The notes beneath the pieces were generated by a model. The model had not been told where the DNA came from. It was given only the letters and a program-made list of their open reading frames with translations, and ran no database searches. This document shows positions 51,127 to 61,049 of a stretch of DNA of 64,000 nt, piece by piece (the stretch's first letter is position 1; each line of letters starts with the position of its first letter). A program made the position numbers and the translations under genes. The stretch comes from Lacrimispora defluvii (GTDB lineage Bacteria > Bacillota > Clostridia > Lachnospirales > Lachnospiraceae), in assembly GCA_013036995.1 (NCBI GenBank), contig JAAOXG010000020.1, positions 124,001 through 188,000 on the forward strand, written 5' to 3'.

Positions 51127-52641
51127 CTAATTCCCCTTTCCTGCCATTGCAAGTGAGATTTGTTCAATGGGAGGGTTAACTCCTGAGTAGGTTCCCATGA
51201 CCTGACCCTCGAACATAACCAGAATCCGGTCTGATAAATTGAGTATTTCATCAAAATCAGCACTGATTAACAGAATCGCACAGCCCTGATCCCTGGCAGA
51301 TGCCATGGTATCATGAACATAACGGGTGGCGCCAATATCCAAGCCTCTGGTTGGATGAACCGCGATCAGAAGTTCCGGGTCATTTTCCAGTTCTCTGGCA
51401 AGTATAATTTTCTGCTGGTTTCCTCCGGATAGATTTCGTACCTCCTGCTCAATGGAAGCGCAGCGGATGTCATTTTTTTCCTTCATTTCAAGTGCAAATT
51501 TTGTAATGGCTTTATTCTTTAAGAGTGCTCCGTGTCCGTAGGAAAATCGGGTTTCTTCTGTGGCTTTTAAAATCAGATTTTCCCTGACGGTCATATTGCC
51601 GATCAGTCCCATCTTATTACGGTCTTCCGGAACATGGGAAACGTGGGAGAGAATAAAGCCGTTTGGTGCAAAGCGGGATACGCGGGAGGCTTTTAACAAA
51701 ACATCTCCCTCATCAGGAGCAATGATTCCGGCTGCAAGTTGTGCAAGCTGTGACTGACCGTTTCCGTCCACTCCTGCGATGCCAAGAATTTCTCCCTTTC
51801 TTACGGCAAGGCTTACATTATTTAAGCCGCTGTGCTTGTGGTGTTTTTGATAGCTGATATTCTGAAAGCTTAAAACTTCATCTCCGTCAGAGGTAACCTT
51901 CTTATAATTACTGGGCACCATTTCCCTTCCGATCATTAAATTGGCCAGCTGAGTGCCGTCAGTGTCCTCTTTATTTAAAGTGGTGACAGTCTCGCCAGCC
52001 CGCAAAATAGTGATTCTGTCACTGATAGAAAGAACCTCTCTCATCTTATGGGAAATAAATATCACAGATTTTTGTTCTCCAGTCAGTTTGCGGATAATGG
52101 AAAAAAGTCCTTCTGCTTCCAGGTCGGTGAGTGCAGCAGTGGGCTCATCAAGAATAAGAAGCTCCGCTCCCCGGTAAAGGGCTTTTAATATCTCCACCCG
52201 CTGCTGGGCTCCTACGGAGATTTCTGTAATCTGCTTGTCCAGTTCCACGTCAAGACCGTATTTTTCTGAAAGAGCCAGGATTTCCTTTCTTACCTGATCC
52301 TTTTTAATGAAGACAGAGGAATCCTTCCGGCTTCCAAGAATAATATTTTCCAATACAGTCATGGCCTCCACAAGCATAAAATGCTGATGTACCATGCCAA
52401 TGCCCATTTTCACCGCAGCCTTTGGTGAGTCAATTTTCACTTTTTCACCGCGCAGATAAATGGTTCCGGCAGTAGGCTGGTATAAGCCGATTAAAATATT
52501 CATCAGGGTGCTTTTTCCTGCCCCGTTTTCTCCCAGCAGAGTATGTACTTCACCCTCCATTACAGAGAGATTGATATTGCGATTGGCATATACATCCCCA
52601 AACTGCTTGGTAATCTGCTCCATTTTCAGCAATTCCTTCAT
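51127..52641 (-). CDS. ABC ATP-binding protein with two domains, nucleoside importer (NupO-like)
   Basis: The 504-residue protein is a tandem ATPase. Domain 1 has Walker A GENGAGKST, signature SVGAQQRVEILKAL and Walker B LLILDEPTAAL. Domain 2 has an altered Walker A (GVDGNGQSQ), a good LSGGNQQKIILARE signature and a Walker B lacking the catalytic Glu (LLIAVHPTRGLD), as is normal for sugar/nucleoside importers of this class. It energises the two permeases. Confidence 0.92.
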   Translation of the reverse strand: MKELLKMEQITKQFGDVYANRNINLSVMEGEVHTLLGENGAGKSTLMNILIGLYQPTAGTIYLRGEKVKIDSPKAAVKMGIGMVHQHFMLVEAMTVLENIILGSRKDSSVFIKKDQVRKEILALSEKYGLDVELDKQITEISVGAQQRVEILKALYRGAELLILDEPTAALTDLEAEGLFSIIRKLTGEQKSVIFISHKMREVLSISDRITILRAGETVTTLNKEDTDGTQLANLMIGREMVPSNYKKVTSDGDEVLSFQNISYQKHHKHSGLNNVSLAVRKGEILGIAGVDGNGQSQLAQLAAGIIAPDEGDVLLKASRVSRFAPNGFILSHVSHVPEDRNKMGLIGNMTVRENLILKATEETRFSYGHGALLKNKAITKFALEMKEKNDIRCASIEQEVRNLSGGNQQKIILARELENDPELLIAVHPTRGLDIGATRYVHDTMASARDQGCAILLISADFDEILNLSDRILVMFEGQVMGTYSGVNPPIEQISLAMAGKGN

Positions 52642-52650
52642 TGGTTCCTC

Positions 52651-53271
52651 CTAGCCTCTGATCTCTCTGATCAGGATTGATTTGCAATAAGCAAAATAAG
52701 AATCTAAGTCAAAAGCCTCTTTATCAACCAGAAACTGAACCGTGGCTCCCTCCAGCAAAGAAACCGCAATTCCGGCTATCAGATTCTGCTTTGCCGGAGG
52801 CATATCTGGTGCAAATGTTTCTGCGATTTCCCTAATTTCTGTTCTCCAGTTCTGATAGGAAAGACAGAATTCCTGATGCATATCAGGATCCAGGCGGGAC
52901 TGGTTCCAAAAATCAAGCTCCGCCACATCGTATTTATCTTCTATTAGAATGGTGTAAATCTTTTGTTTTATAAAAACGTCCAGGCGATCTTCCAGAGTCG
53001 CTTCCGGACCAATACCTGTCTGATGAATGGATTGCTGGCGGATTTCGCGGTAACGGTTTAAGACTTTTTTCTGAACAGCAAGGAGAAGCTCTTTCTTACT
53101 GTTGTAATAATAATGAATATTGGATTGAAATAAATTTGCTTTTTCTGCCACCTGACGGATTCTCAATCCGCTGATGGTTTTTTCCTGAATGATGGTGAGG
53201 GCTGCATCCAGAATTCTGTCTTCTGTTGAAGTGCTGCAGGGTTGTTTTTCTATTGATAAAATTTGACCCAT
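52651..53271 (-). CDS. TetR-family regulator of the nucleoside importer
   Basis: The 206-residue protein has an N-terminal TetR HTH (EDRILDAALTIIQEKTISGLRIRQVAEKANLFQSNIHYYYNSKKELLLAV) and an all-helical ligand domain. GGAGG precedes the ATG. It is the first gene of a five-gene operon with the importer, and the palindrome at 53286-53301 just upstream suggests auto-repression relieved by a purine-like ligand. Confidence 0.9.
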   Translation of the reverse strand: MGQILSIEKQPCSTSTEDRILDAALTIIQEKTISGLRIRQVAEKANLFQSNIHYYYNSKKELLLAVQKKVLNRYREIRQQSIHQTGIGPEATLEDRLDVFIKQKIYTILIEDKYDVAELDFWNQSRLDPDMHQEFCLSYQNWRTEIREIAETFAPDMPPAKQNLIAGIAVSLLEGATVQFLVDKEAFDLDSYFAYCKSILIREIRG

Positions 53272-53285
53272 ATCATGCCTCCCTT

Positions 53286-53338
53286 TTGGTCAGATGACCA
53301 ATTTCTTGCATTATACGGAACCCTTAGTATGGTGTCAA
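53286..53338 (-). promoter_or_regulatory. TetR-operon promoter with operator
   Basis: On the minus strand TTGACA (53338-53333), 17 bases and TATAAT (53315-53310) match consensus. TTGGTCA-GA-TGACCAA (53286-53301) is a perfect 7-base inverted repeat between the -10 box and the SD. In the rest of 53339-53549 nothing else was recognised. Confidence 0.82.
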
Positions 53339-53549
53339 TGAAAAATCAGAATAATTGGTTATATTAAGCATTGGATTAAGAATATAAAAGAATGGCACTT
53401 GAAAATTAATAAAACAAGGAAAATAATAAGGGGTAATGGGTGAAATTTCCAGAGTATAGTTAAGAAAGTTGATTGGATAAGGTTTCCTGTTTTTCTGAAA
53501 TAAACCTTTGCTTTATATTTTATCTCTTATAAAAAAATTTACAAATATA

Positions 53550-53578
53550 TTGCAAATTACCACGATATATGATATAAT
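53550..53578 (+). promoter_or_regulatory. Promoter for tRNA-Gly
   Basis: TTGCAA (53550-53555), 17 bases and TATAAT (53573-53578). Confidence 0.78.
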
Positions 53579-53605
53579 GCCAGTGTTGTGAAATAAATAT
53601 TTCAT

Positions 53606-53678
53606 GCGCGAGTGGCTCAGTTGGTGGAGTACGACCTTGCCAAGGTCGGGGTCGCGGGTTCGAGTCCCGTCTCGCGCT
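53606..53678 (+). tRNA. tRNA-Gly (anticodon GCC)
   Basis: The tRNA has 73 bases. Acceptor GCGCGAG pairs with CTCGCGC, and stem CGACC/GGTCG encloses TTGCCAA, giving GCC. CCA is not encoded. Confidence 0.95.
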
Positions 53679-53689
53679 TTTTTTATTTG

Positions 53690-53728
53690 TAGCGGAAACC
53701 TGGGTTAATGAAGGTTTCCGCTATTTTT
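53690..53728 (+). terminator. Terminator after tRNA-Gly
   Basis: TAGCGGAAACC (53690-53700) pairs with GGTTTCCGCTA (53713-53723), followed by five T residues. Confidence 0.85.
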
Positions 53729-53885
53729 GAGTGCCTGTCAGATAGTAATCGGCGTATTCTTAATTGAAAAGATAAATATATAAAATGAGAAATGGCTTTC
53801 TTCACCATATTTGTATACAAACCAACGACTATGAGCAGCCGTTAAAATTTTATTGGGGTAATTATAGGATAGGCGTTGCCATGGC

Positions 53886-54776
53886 TTAAACTGGCGTATA
53901 TCTATTCACTACAGAAACTCCGGTATTTATAAATTGTGAACCTGTATCTAATCCCCTTAAAGCGGCAACTGCCTCAGCCATACCCAAATAACCCATTGTA
54001 AATGGGCTTTGTACTAATACAGCTTTTATAATATTATTTCTTATCATTTCCTGAATGGTCTCTGTGATATCAAATCCAATGCCAATAATATTTGTATTAT
54101 TTTCTTTCAAAGCATTTCCCATTCCTAGCGTAGTACCTTCATTGGTTGAAAAGATACCTACAAGATTGGGATTGTCTCTTATATATTTTTTCGTTGCCTG
54201 TTTTGCTAATTCCGGGTCACCATTGGTATAAATAGTATCTAATATTTGATAATTGCTAAACATATTAAAATAATCGCGGAATCCTAAATCACGATTTACA
54301 GTCGTCCTGTTTTCAGGCGTTACCCCAATGATTCCTATTAAACCACTAGTGAGCCCAGCCTCATCTAATTCGTAAAACATATTTTCTCCGGCTATCTTAC
54401 CAGCTACATAATTATCTGTAGCTAAGGTTACGATGGCTTCTTCAAATGCTGGTGCATCAACATAAATGATTTTTACGTCCATTGATTTCGCTTCTTCAAC
54501 TGAACTTGAAATCCTAAAAGGATCACTGGCTGCTAACATGATTGCATCCGCTCCCGCTGCTACGGCATTGTTAAATATCTCGATTTGTTCATTTACATCT
54601 CTTGTCAGGGGGCCATCCCATTCATATGTAACACCTAACATAGAAGCCATTTCTCTGGCACCATTATCCATAAAACTCCAAAATTGATCACTTTTATCCA
54701 TAGTTATTAAATAAATTTTATAATTCATATATACTATTTGGCTCAATTCTGCATCATCCCCTATATTAATAATCAA
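53886..54776 (-). pseudogene. Headless sugar-type substrate-binding protein gene
   Basis: The frame encodes a type I periplasmic-binding fold (KIYLITMDKSDQFWSFMDNG, AAGADAIMLAASDP, DNYVAGKIAGENMF, NEGTTLGMGNALKE), as in ribose/galactose-type proteins. It has no signal peptide, no lipobox, no credible SD, and can begin only at TTG (54776). The frame is open for about 60 more bases without ATG. No transporter genes are adjacent. It looks like a gene that lost its front part; a cytoplasmic or fused sensor origin is also possible. Confidence 0.6.
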
Positions 54777-54931
54777 TTTAATTTTTAGTTCATTTCTGGT
54801 GCTGAGTTTTTGGCTTTTATAAAAAAATCAGATAACTGCAATTTCAGTTAATACTCCTATATCCGGAATAAATAAGCTTTGGAAGAATACATGGATATTC
54901 AATTATATGCGAGGGAGGTGGGTATAATTAC

Positions 54932-55024
54932 ATGACAACTGCGGTTACAACTTTTAAAAGGCCTTGTAATACAGTTTTTTTATTTACCTGTTGCATTTTA
55001 TTATGTACAGCTTTAAGATATTAG
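54932..55024 (+). other. Small hydrophobic ORF of 30 codons, doubtful
   Basis: ATG at 54932 follows GGGAGGTGGG and encodes a 30-residue peptide with a hydrophobic, Cys-rich segment (VFLFTCCILLCTALRY). SD spacing is long and the surrounding gap 54777-55076 shows nothing else, so coding status is uncertain. Confidence 0.2.
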
Positions 55025-55076
55025 AAATGAAATTACGATTTATTGAGAAGTTTATCTGCGAAAGGGTGCGTCTGGT

Positions 55077-55598
55077 ATGCGGTTGTTCCATGTAAGCGAG
55101 GAGAGTAATATTGATATTTTTAAACCCAGAATTCCGGAAAGAGAGGACTTAGATAAAAGTATCGGATTAGTATGGGCGATAGATGAAAAGCATTTGCCTA
55201 ATTTTTTGACTCCGAGAGATTGCCCAAGAGTGACTTACCACATAGGTGAACATACTTCAAAGCATGACAAAGAGTTTTTTTTTAGCTCACCTGAAATTCA
55301 GCATGTTGTTATTATTGAAAGTAAATGGTTTGAAGCTATGAAAAATACCCATTTATATCTTTATGAATTCGATCCGGAAGGTTTTGAAGTACAGGATGAT
55401 ATAGCAGGATATTATATTTCCAGAGAGGCTCAAAAACCCATTTAAAAATATATTGTTAATGATTTATTTGAAGCTTTGTTAAAAAGAAATGTGGAACTTC
55501 GAATTATAAAGAACTTATGGGATATTTCTGATAAAATTAAAACTACAACATTAAATTGGTCAATATGCCGTATGGGATATGCCCAGCCAAGATTATAA
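55077..55598 (+). pseudogene. DUF6886-like gene interrupted by an in-frame stop
   Basis: The first part (122 codons, to TAA at 55443-55445) begins MRLFHVSEESNIDIFKPRIP and has GLVWAIDEKHLPNFLTPRDC, which resembles DUF6886. After the stop the same frame continues for 50 codons (KYIVNDLFEALLKRNVELRI ... LNWSICRMGYAQPRL) to TAA at 55596-55598 and keeps protein-like composition. A single base change (for example AAA to TAA) would explain it. Function is unknown. Confidence 0.65.
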
Positions 55599-55621
55599 AA
55601 AAGAAACCGGGAGAATTTATA

Positions 55622-56161
55622 ATGAACTATGATGCGTTAATGATTGTGGACATGCAAACGGCTTTGGTAGAAGCAGAACCTTACAACAGGGTAACTGTGA
55701 TAGAAAATATAAAGGCATTATTGGACACCTGCAGAAAAAAAAGGCTCCCCATTATTTACATTCAACACGATGGCGGAATTGGCGATGAACTGGAGCATGG
55801 CTGCACCGGCTGGACGATATATAAAGAAATAGCTCCCATGCCAGATGAAAAGATATTTGAGAAAAAGTATAACAGTGCATTTAGAAAAACCGGGCTTCAT
55901 GAATATCTTCAGGAGACAGGTGTAAAAAATATTATTTTATGTGGAATGCAGACGGAGTACTGTTTGGATGTGACCTGTAAAGTGGCATTTGAATACGAAT
56001 ATGAGGTAACCATACCTCAGTCTACAACAACTACATTTGACAATGCATTTGCAAGCGGAAAAGATTTGGCAGAATATTATGAAAACAAAATTTGGAACAA
56101 CCGATATGCAAAGGTTGTAAGCATGGAGCAGGTTTTAAATTCTGTTCAGACAATTTCTTGA
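55622..56161 (+). CDS. Isochorismatase-fold cysteine hydrolase
   Basis: The 179-residue protein carries the catalytic triad D10 (MIVDMQ), K82 (EKKYNSAF) and C114 (GMQTEYCLD). The family hydrolyses amides such as nicotinamide, or N-carbamoyl compounds. The frame opens at 55556, inside the preceding gene, but GGGAGA precedes the ATG at 55622 with normal spacing. The substrate is unknown. It may share a transcript with the interrupted gene upstream. Confidence 0.9.
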   Translation: MNYDALMIVDMQTALVEAEPYNRVTVIENIKALLDTCRKKRLPIIYIQHDGGIGDELEHGCTGWTIYKEIAPMPDEKIFEKKYNSAFRKTGLHEYLQETGVKNIILCGMQTEYCLDVTCKVAFEYEYEVTIPQSTTTTFDNAFASGKDLAEYYENKIWNNRYAKVVSMEQVLNSVQTIS

Positions 56162-56224
56162 CTCTCGCACAATGGTAGGGTTTATACTGGATATTAACAA
56201 TAATTGAGAAGCGGAGGCAAAAAA

Positions 56225-56863
56225 ATGGCTTTTGATTATAAGAAAGAATATAAAGAATTTTATATGCCAGGGAATACACCACAGATAGTAACAGTTCCAG
56301 TTGCCAATTATATCGCAGTTAGAGGAAAAGGGGATCCGAATCAGGAAGGCGGAGCATATCAGAATGCGCTGGGGATCTTATATGGGGTAGCTTATACCAT
56401 CAAAATGAGTTATAAAGGTTCACATAAAATAGAAGGCTTTTATGAGTATGTAGTTCCTCCTCTGGAAGGATTCTGGTGGCAGGATAATGTGGCTGGGGTG
56501 GACTATGCAAATAAGGACACATTTAATTGGATTTCAGTAATTCGCTTGCCAGATTTTGTGACGAAAGAGGATTTTGACTGGGCTGTCACAGAAGCAGGCA
56601 AAAAGAAAAAAATGGATTGCTCGACGGCCGAATTTTTAACGGTAGATGAGGGGCTATGCGTACAAATCATGCATATAGGACCATTTGATGATGAACCTGC
56701 TACTGTTGCCATTATGGAGGAGTATCTGGCTGAAAATGGGTATATGAATGACATGACAGATAAACGTCTTCATCATGAAATTTATCTTTCAGATACCCGA
56801 AAGGTGCAACCCTCAAAATGGAAGACAGTCATACGGCATCCTATTAAAAAGACCTGTATTTAA
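56225..56863 (+). CDS. GyrI-like small-molecule-binding protein
   Basis: The 212-residue protein has an effector-binding fold of the GyrI/SbmC type (PVANYIAVRGKGDPNQEGGAYQ, YEYVVPPLEGFWW, QIMHIGPFDDEPATV, RLHHEIYLSDTRK) without a DNA-binding domain. Such proteins may bind or hydrolyse small toxic molecules. GGAGG 7 bases before the ATG at 56225 supports that start over 56204. Confidence 0.85.
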   Translation: MAFDYKKEYKEFYMPGNTPQIVTVPVANYIAVRGKGDPNQEGGAYQNALGILYGVAYTIKMSYKGSHKIEGFYEYVVPPLEGFWWQDNVAGVDYANKDTFNWISVIRLPDFVTKEDFDWAVTEAGKKKKMDCSTAEFLTVDEGLCVQIMHIGPFDDEPATVAIMEEYLAENGYMNDMTDKRLHHEIYLSDTRKVQPSKWKTVIRHPIKKTCI

Positions 56864-56893
56864 CCGCAAATTATTTTTTTGGTAGATAGCCGT

Positions 56894-57652
56894 TTAAGTC
56901 TTATTCCTGTATTCACTGGGCTGGATCCCCACACAGGATTTAAAAACCCTGCTGAAATAAGCGCTGTCCGGATAACCGGATAATTCCCCCACCTTCTGAA
57001 CCTCCATATCCGGATTATGCAGCAGCAGCCGTTTTGCCTCATTGATCCGCAGTCTGGTCAGGTACTTGGATGGCGTTTCTCCAGTCCTCTTCTTAAATAT
57101 CTTTCCAAGGTATTCCGGTGTAAATCCGAACCGTTCACTCATTTCCTGAAAAAAGACTTCCTGTTTATAATTTTCCTGAAGATATTTTTCCATAAGTCCG
57201 CAGATGGACTCCTGACTCAGTCGTTCATTCACGGTACAGTAAGACTCCAGTGTGTTAGTCTCGGATTTCATGGTAATCAGAAGCTTTTGAAATGACTCAA
57301 AAAGGCTTTCTGCAGTGACAGGTTTTAATAAATAATCCACAACCCCATAGCGGATAGCGGACTGGGCGTAGGAAAAATCATTATATCCGCTTATAATAAT
57401 AATTTTAACACTGGGATGATTTTTCTTTACATATTTTGCCAGTTCAATCCCGTCACACTGGGGCATACGGATATCGGTAATGATGAGATCGGGACAGTTC
57501 GTTTCTGTTAATTCTATGGCTTCCAGTCCATTGGCGGCTTCACCGGCCAGCTTAAGAGGCAGATTTAAGGAAGTGATTTTCTTGATCAGGTTTTTCCGAA
57601 TGAGGCTTTCGTCTTCCGCCACAAGATAATTATAGCTCTGGATGGTGCTCAT
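56894..57652 (-). CDS. AraC-type response regulator (YesN-like)
   Basis: The 252-residue protein has a receiver domain (E13, D14, phospho-acceptor D60 in IITDIRMPQCDGIE, KPV lysine) and a C-terminal AraC HTH pair (LGKIFKKRTGETPSKYLTRLRINEAKRLL, YFSRVFKSCVGIQPSEYR). It is shorter than usual YesN proteins, which run to about 370-530 residues, because the central spacer is short. Its start overlaps the kinase gene by 23 bases. It probably activates the divergent sugar transporter. Confidence 0.92.
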   Translation of the reverse strand: MSTIQSYNYLVAEDESLIRKNLIKKITSLNLPLKLAGEAANGLEAIELTETNCPDLIITDIRMPQCDGIELAKYVKKNHPSVKIIIISGYNDFSYAQSAIRYGVVDYLLKPVTAESLFESFQKLLITMKSETNTLESYCTVNERLSQESICGLMEKYLQENYKQEVFFQEMSERFGFTPEYLGKIFKKRTGETPSKYLTRLRINEAKRLLLHNPDMEVQKVGELSGYPDSAYFSRVFKSCVGIQPSEYRNKT

Positions 57653-59516
57653 AATATTCCTCCCTTGAATGATAGATAGGGCCTCCCACTATAAAACTGG
57701 TTTTGCAGGGACTGGAACAGTCAATTTGAAAAACTGCTTCAGTACCGTAGAGAAGTCTTAAACGCAGGCAGACATTTTTAAGTCCCATATTTCCGATTTG
57801 CAATGAATTCCATTCTTTATTCATATCCAGGTTCTCATAGATTCTTAACAGTTCTTCTTTCTTATCTTCACTTAGGAGTCCTCCATTATCCTCAACCTTT
57901 AGATACCACCGTTCATTTTTTGTATAGGATGCAATGGACAGCTGCCATGGCGGAGCAATCTGGAATCCGTACTTGAAGGCATTTTCCACAATTGGCTGGA
58001 TAATGAGTTTGGGAATATAGAATTCTTCCGTTCCTTCTTCTATGTCCATGGTATAGGTAAAACCTTCGTTATAACGCATCTGCATGCAGTTTAAGTAACA
58101 TTCTGTATAAAGAATTTCTTCTTTCAGGGGGACGATCATTTCCCTTGAGGATGAAATGTAGCGGAAATAATCACAGAGGTAACTACACATTCGTACGATG
58201 TCCTCATTCATATTTTCTTCTGCCATAACAGAAATGTTTGTCAGGCAGTTATAAAGAAAATGAGGATTGATCAGTGACTGTGCCGCCTGAAACTTGGCGC
58301 GGGTTTCCTCGGATTTTGATAATAAAACTTCCTGTGAAGTGGAACGCAGCTTCTCGTACATACTGCGGATGGATTCACAGAGAAGGTAAAGTTCTTTTAT
58401 ACTGCTGTCGGCTGAGGTTAAATTAACCTTTTTTTCATCCAGTACCCGGTTTATGGTTATTTTCCCAGTGGCTGCCGTCAGCTTTTCCAGAGGAACGGTC
58501 AGGCGCTTGGAAATAAAAAAACAAAGGAACAGGGTAACAAGAATGGAGAATGCACCGATCAGGAAAAATGTTGTGCGGAAAAGGGATAGTGACTTATAAA
58601 ATGCAGATTGGGGCCTGACCAGTATGACAGTCCAGTCGTAGCCTTCGATGGTCTGGTAGGAATATAGAAACTTTCCGCTGCTTCCTGTACTTATGACTCC
58701 TGCCTGGCTTACTGGTACAGAAGCCTGAGTTATGATGGAGTAATAGTCCGGATAGGAAGAATTGGAAGCATTGGAAGCATATGGAAATACCAGCTCCTGC
58801 CTGTCATTGTAGATAAAAACATGGCTGTCCGGGTTCTGATGCTCAAGCTGGGAGGAGAGGGAAAAAATCCTGTCACAATCCTGCACAACTTCAACAATTC
58901 CCTCTGGTGTGCCGTCTGAGTCCAGAAAAAGACGTACCAGGGAGATGAATTTTTGTGATTTCTGATTTTCGCCTTTTGCAGGAAGTTCTTTGTTTACCAC
59001 TGGTGCAGTTATGTATTTATGACCGTTTAATGCAAGGGTCTGGGAGTACCAGGGCAGTCGATCTAAATCTACGGAGGTGGTTCTTAGCCAGTAGCCGGCC
59101 TCAACGCAGGAACCGTCCATGGTATATAAGTTGATTCCGGAGGCACTTTGATATGCTCCGATCATAGCTGTGACGATATCATGGATTGCCATGGCTTTTT
59201 CCCGGGAGGCAGCCAGATCTGTGGGTGCCGCAGCGTATTTTTGGTATGAGGTGGAGAATTCCCTGAAATTCATTTTAATCGCATTGGAGTATACGATATT
59301 CATGGATATCGATGAAATGTTGTCCAGCTGGGTTCTTACAGAGCTTTCTACCGAAGCGCACATATTTTCCAGATCCTTAGAAGCATCTTTTAAGGCGTTT
59401 TTGCGGTAATGGCTATAAGTAAATACAAAGAATATAACCAGCAGTATCAGGATAAGAAGACCATATATAATAAAAAGATACCATTTTTGGGAATATTGTT
59501 TTCCTGGCCGTTTCAT
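57630..59516 (-). CDS. YesM-family sensor histidine kinase
   Basis: The 628-residue protein has a TM helix near 12-35, a large extracellular Cache-like sensor, a second TM near 275-300, a HAMP region, the His_kinase box with SLINPHFLYNCLTNI and a HATPase domain (VENAFKYGFQ, VEDNGG). GGGAGG upstream supports the ATG at 59516. It senses an extracellular sugar directly or through the binding protein, and signals to the YesN-like regulator. Confidence 0.92.
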   Translation of the reverse strand: MKRPGKQYSQKWYLFIIYGLLILILLVIFFVFTYSHYRKNALKDASKDLENMCASVESSVRTQLDNISSISMNIVYSNAIKMNFREFSTSYQKYAAAPTDLAASREKAMAIHDIVTAMIGAYQSASGINLYTMDGSCVEAGYWLRTTSVDLDRLPWYSQTLALNGHKYITAPVVNKELPAKGENQKSQKFISLVRLFLDSDGTPEGIVEVVQDCDRIFSLSSQLEHQNPDSHVFIYNDRQELVFPYASNASNSSYPDYYSIITQASVPVSQAGVISTGSSGKFLYSYQTIEGYDWTVILVRPQSAFYKSLSLFRTTFFLIGAFSILVTLFLCFFISKRLTVPLEKLTAATGKITINRVLDEKKVNLTSADSSIKELYLLCESIRSMYEKLRSTSQEVLLSKSEETRAKFQAAQSLINPHFLYNCLTNISVMAEENMNEDIVRMCSYLCDYFRYISSSREMIVPLKEEILYTECYLNCMQMRYNEGFTYTMDIEEGTEEFYIPKLIIQPIVENAFKYGFQIAPPWQLSIASYTKNERWYLKVEDNGGLLSEDKKEELLRIYENLDMNKEWNSLQIGNMGLKNVCLRLRLLYGTEAVFQIDCSSPCKTSFIVGGPIYHSREEYYEHHPEL

Positions 59517-59705
59517 AGAAAAGCACCTCCCTTCGTGCAATATTATACAATGTAGTTCAAAAAAATGCAAATGGCAGTTTGGTTTTGTCTATTTTGACCT
59601 TTGCGGCACTGTGGTATTATGAAATTATTACAAATCATTATTTTTATTTAGCGGCATATCTAAGAAAAGTAACAAGTCTAAGTGTGGAGAGTAAAGGAGA
59701 AGGTC

Positions 59706-61037
59706 ATGAAAAGAAGCGGAAAGAAATTAATCAGTCTGATGTTGGCGGCAATTATGGCAGCAGGGATGACAGTGGGCTGCAGCACGGGGGCCAGCAGCAC
59801 AAAAAGTGGTGACAGCAGTGGTACGAAAAAGAATGTTACGCTGACATTTGGCAGTCACCAAAGCGGACTTCCAACTTCCGGTATTGTTCAGGAGCTCGCC
59901 AAGGAGTTTGAAGGAGAGACCGGAATCAAGATTGATTTCCAGATTTCTCCGGATGCCCAGTGGAGAGATTTAATCAAAGTAAAGCTTGATTCAGGAGAGG
60001 CACCGGATATTATCTGTGTGGATACACCAATCAGCCTTGTTTCCAGTATTCATATGGATCGATACTGTGCAGAGCTGACAGATCAGGACTGGGTAAACCG
60101 GATGGATGCAAGTGCAAAATCGGCAGTTTCTGTTGATGGTAAAGTATATGGGATTACTTTTCCAGGAGCTAAGATGTATTTTTATCTCTATAACAAGGAC
60201 ATTTTCAATAAACTGGGGCTGACGGTTCCCACTACCTATGCGGAGTTTAAAAACGTTTGCCAGAAGATTAAAGATTCCGGTACTACACCAATTTATGAAG
60301 CTACCACCAATGGCTGGCACCAGGTACTGCCACTGTTTGAAACAGGCGGATTATGGCTGGCACAGGATCCGGATATTTATCAGAAATTAAATGATAATAA
60401 AATCGATCTGGATCAGATTCCCGCACTCTCTACCATTATCGGTCAGTTGGATGAATGCGCCAGAGCGGGATATTTCGGAGATGATTACTTAAGCAATGCA
60501 TGGGAAAATGGAAAAGAAGCAATGGCATCCGGCAGATGTGCCATGACAATTGCGGAACTGGGTTACCGGGGGCAGATTGACGCAGATTATCCTGATTTTA
60601 AGGCTTCAGAAAAATTAGGTGCATTCGTAATGCCATGGGGCGACAATCAAACCGTTGGAGTGAATCCTGCAAGCAATGCTTATTTTATTAACAAGGACGG
60701 TAAGTATGTAGAGGAAGCAAAGCAGTTTTTTGAATTTCTCTCAAGACCGGAAAACCTACAGAAGCGTCTAGATGGACAGCCGGAGCTTAGCAATTTATGC
60801 TGGTCTGAGATTAAGAGCAAGTATTCGGAAGAGGATCAGAAGTTTCTGGATTCCTTAAAAAAGGCAAACGTGGTTCAGACCTCAGTTAATTACATAGACA
60901 GCCAGTGGATGGATGTAGGAAAAGATTTGGAATCCATGTATACCGGCGCAATGACACCCAAGGATGTGCTCGACTCGATTATGAAACGGCGTACGGAGCA
61001 GGCAACGCTCCAAAAGGATCCGGGTTGGGTAAAATAA
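59706..61037 (+). CDS. ABC sugar transporter substrate-binding lipoprotein
   Basis: The 443-residue precursor has a lipoprotein signal (lipobox MTVGC, Cys at 25) and a family 1 extracellular solute-binding fold (TLTFGSHQ, EFEGETGIKIDFQIS, SGEAPDIICVD, SAYFINKDGKYVEEAKQFFEFLS-like tail). It binds an oligosaccharide. AAGGAGAAGG precedes the ATG at 59706. A weak TTGACC/TATTAT promoter lies at 59594-59620. It opens the sugar-use operon divergent from YesM/YesN. Confidence 0.9.
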   Translation: MKRSGKKLISLMLAAIMAAGMTVGCSTGASSTKSGDSSGTKKNVTLTFGSHQSGLPTSGIVQELAKEFEGETGIKIDFQISPDAQWRDLIKVKLDSGEAPDIICVDTPISLVSSIHMDRYCAELTDQDWVNRMDASAKSAVSVDGKVYGITFPGAKMYFYLYNKDIFNKLGLTVPTTYAEFKNVCQKIKDSGTTPIYEATTNGWHQVLPLFETGGLWLAQDPDIYQKLNDNKIDLDQIPALSTIIGQLDECARAGYFGDDYLSNAWENGKEAMASGRCAMTIAELGYRGQIDADYPDFKASEKLGAFVMPWGDNQTVGVNPASNAYFINKDGKYVEEAKQFFEFLSRPENLQKRLDGQPELSNLCWSEIKSKYSEEDQKFLDSLKKANVVQTSVNYIDSQWMDVGKDLESMYTGAMTPKDVLDSIMKRRTEQATLQKDPGWVK

Positions 61038-61049
61038 AGGAACGATGAA

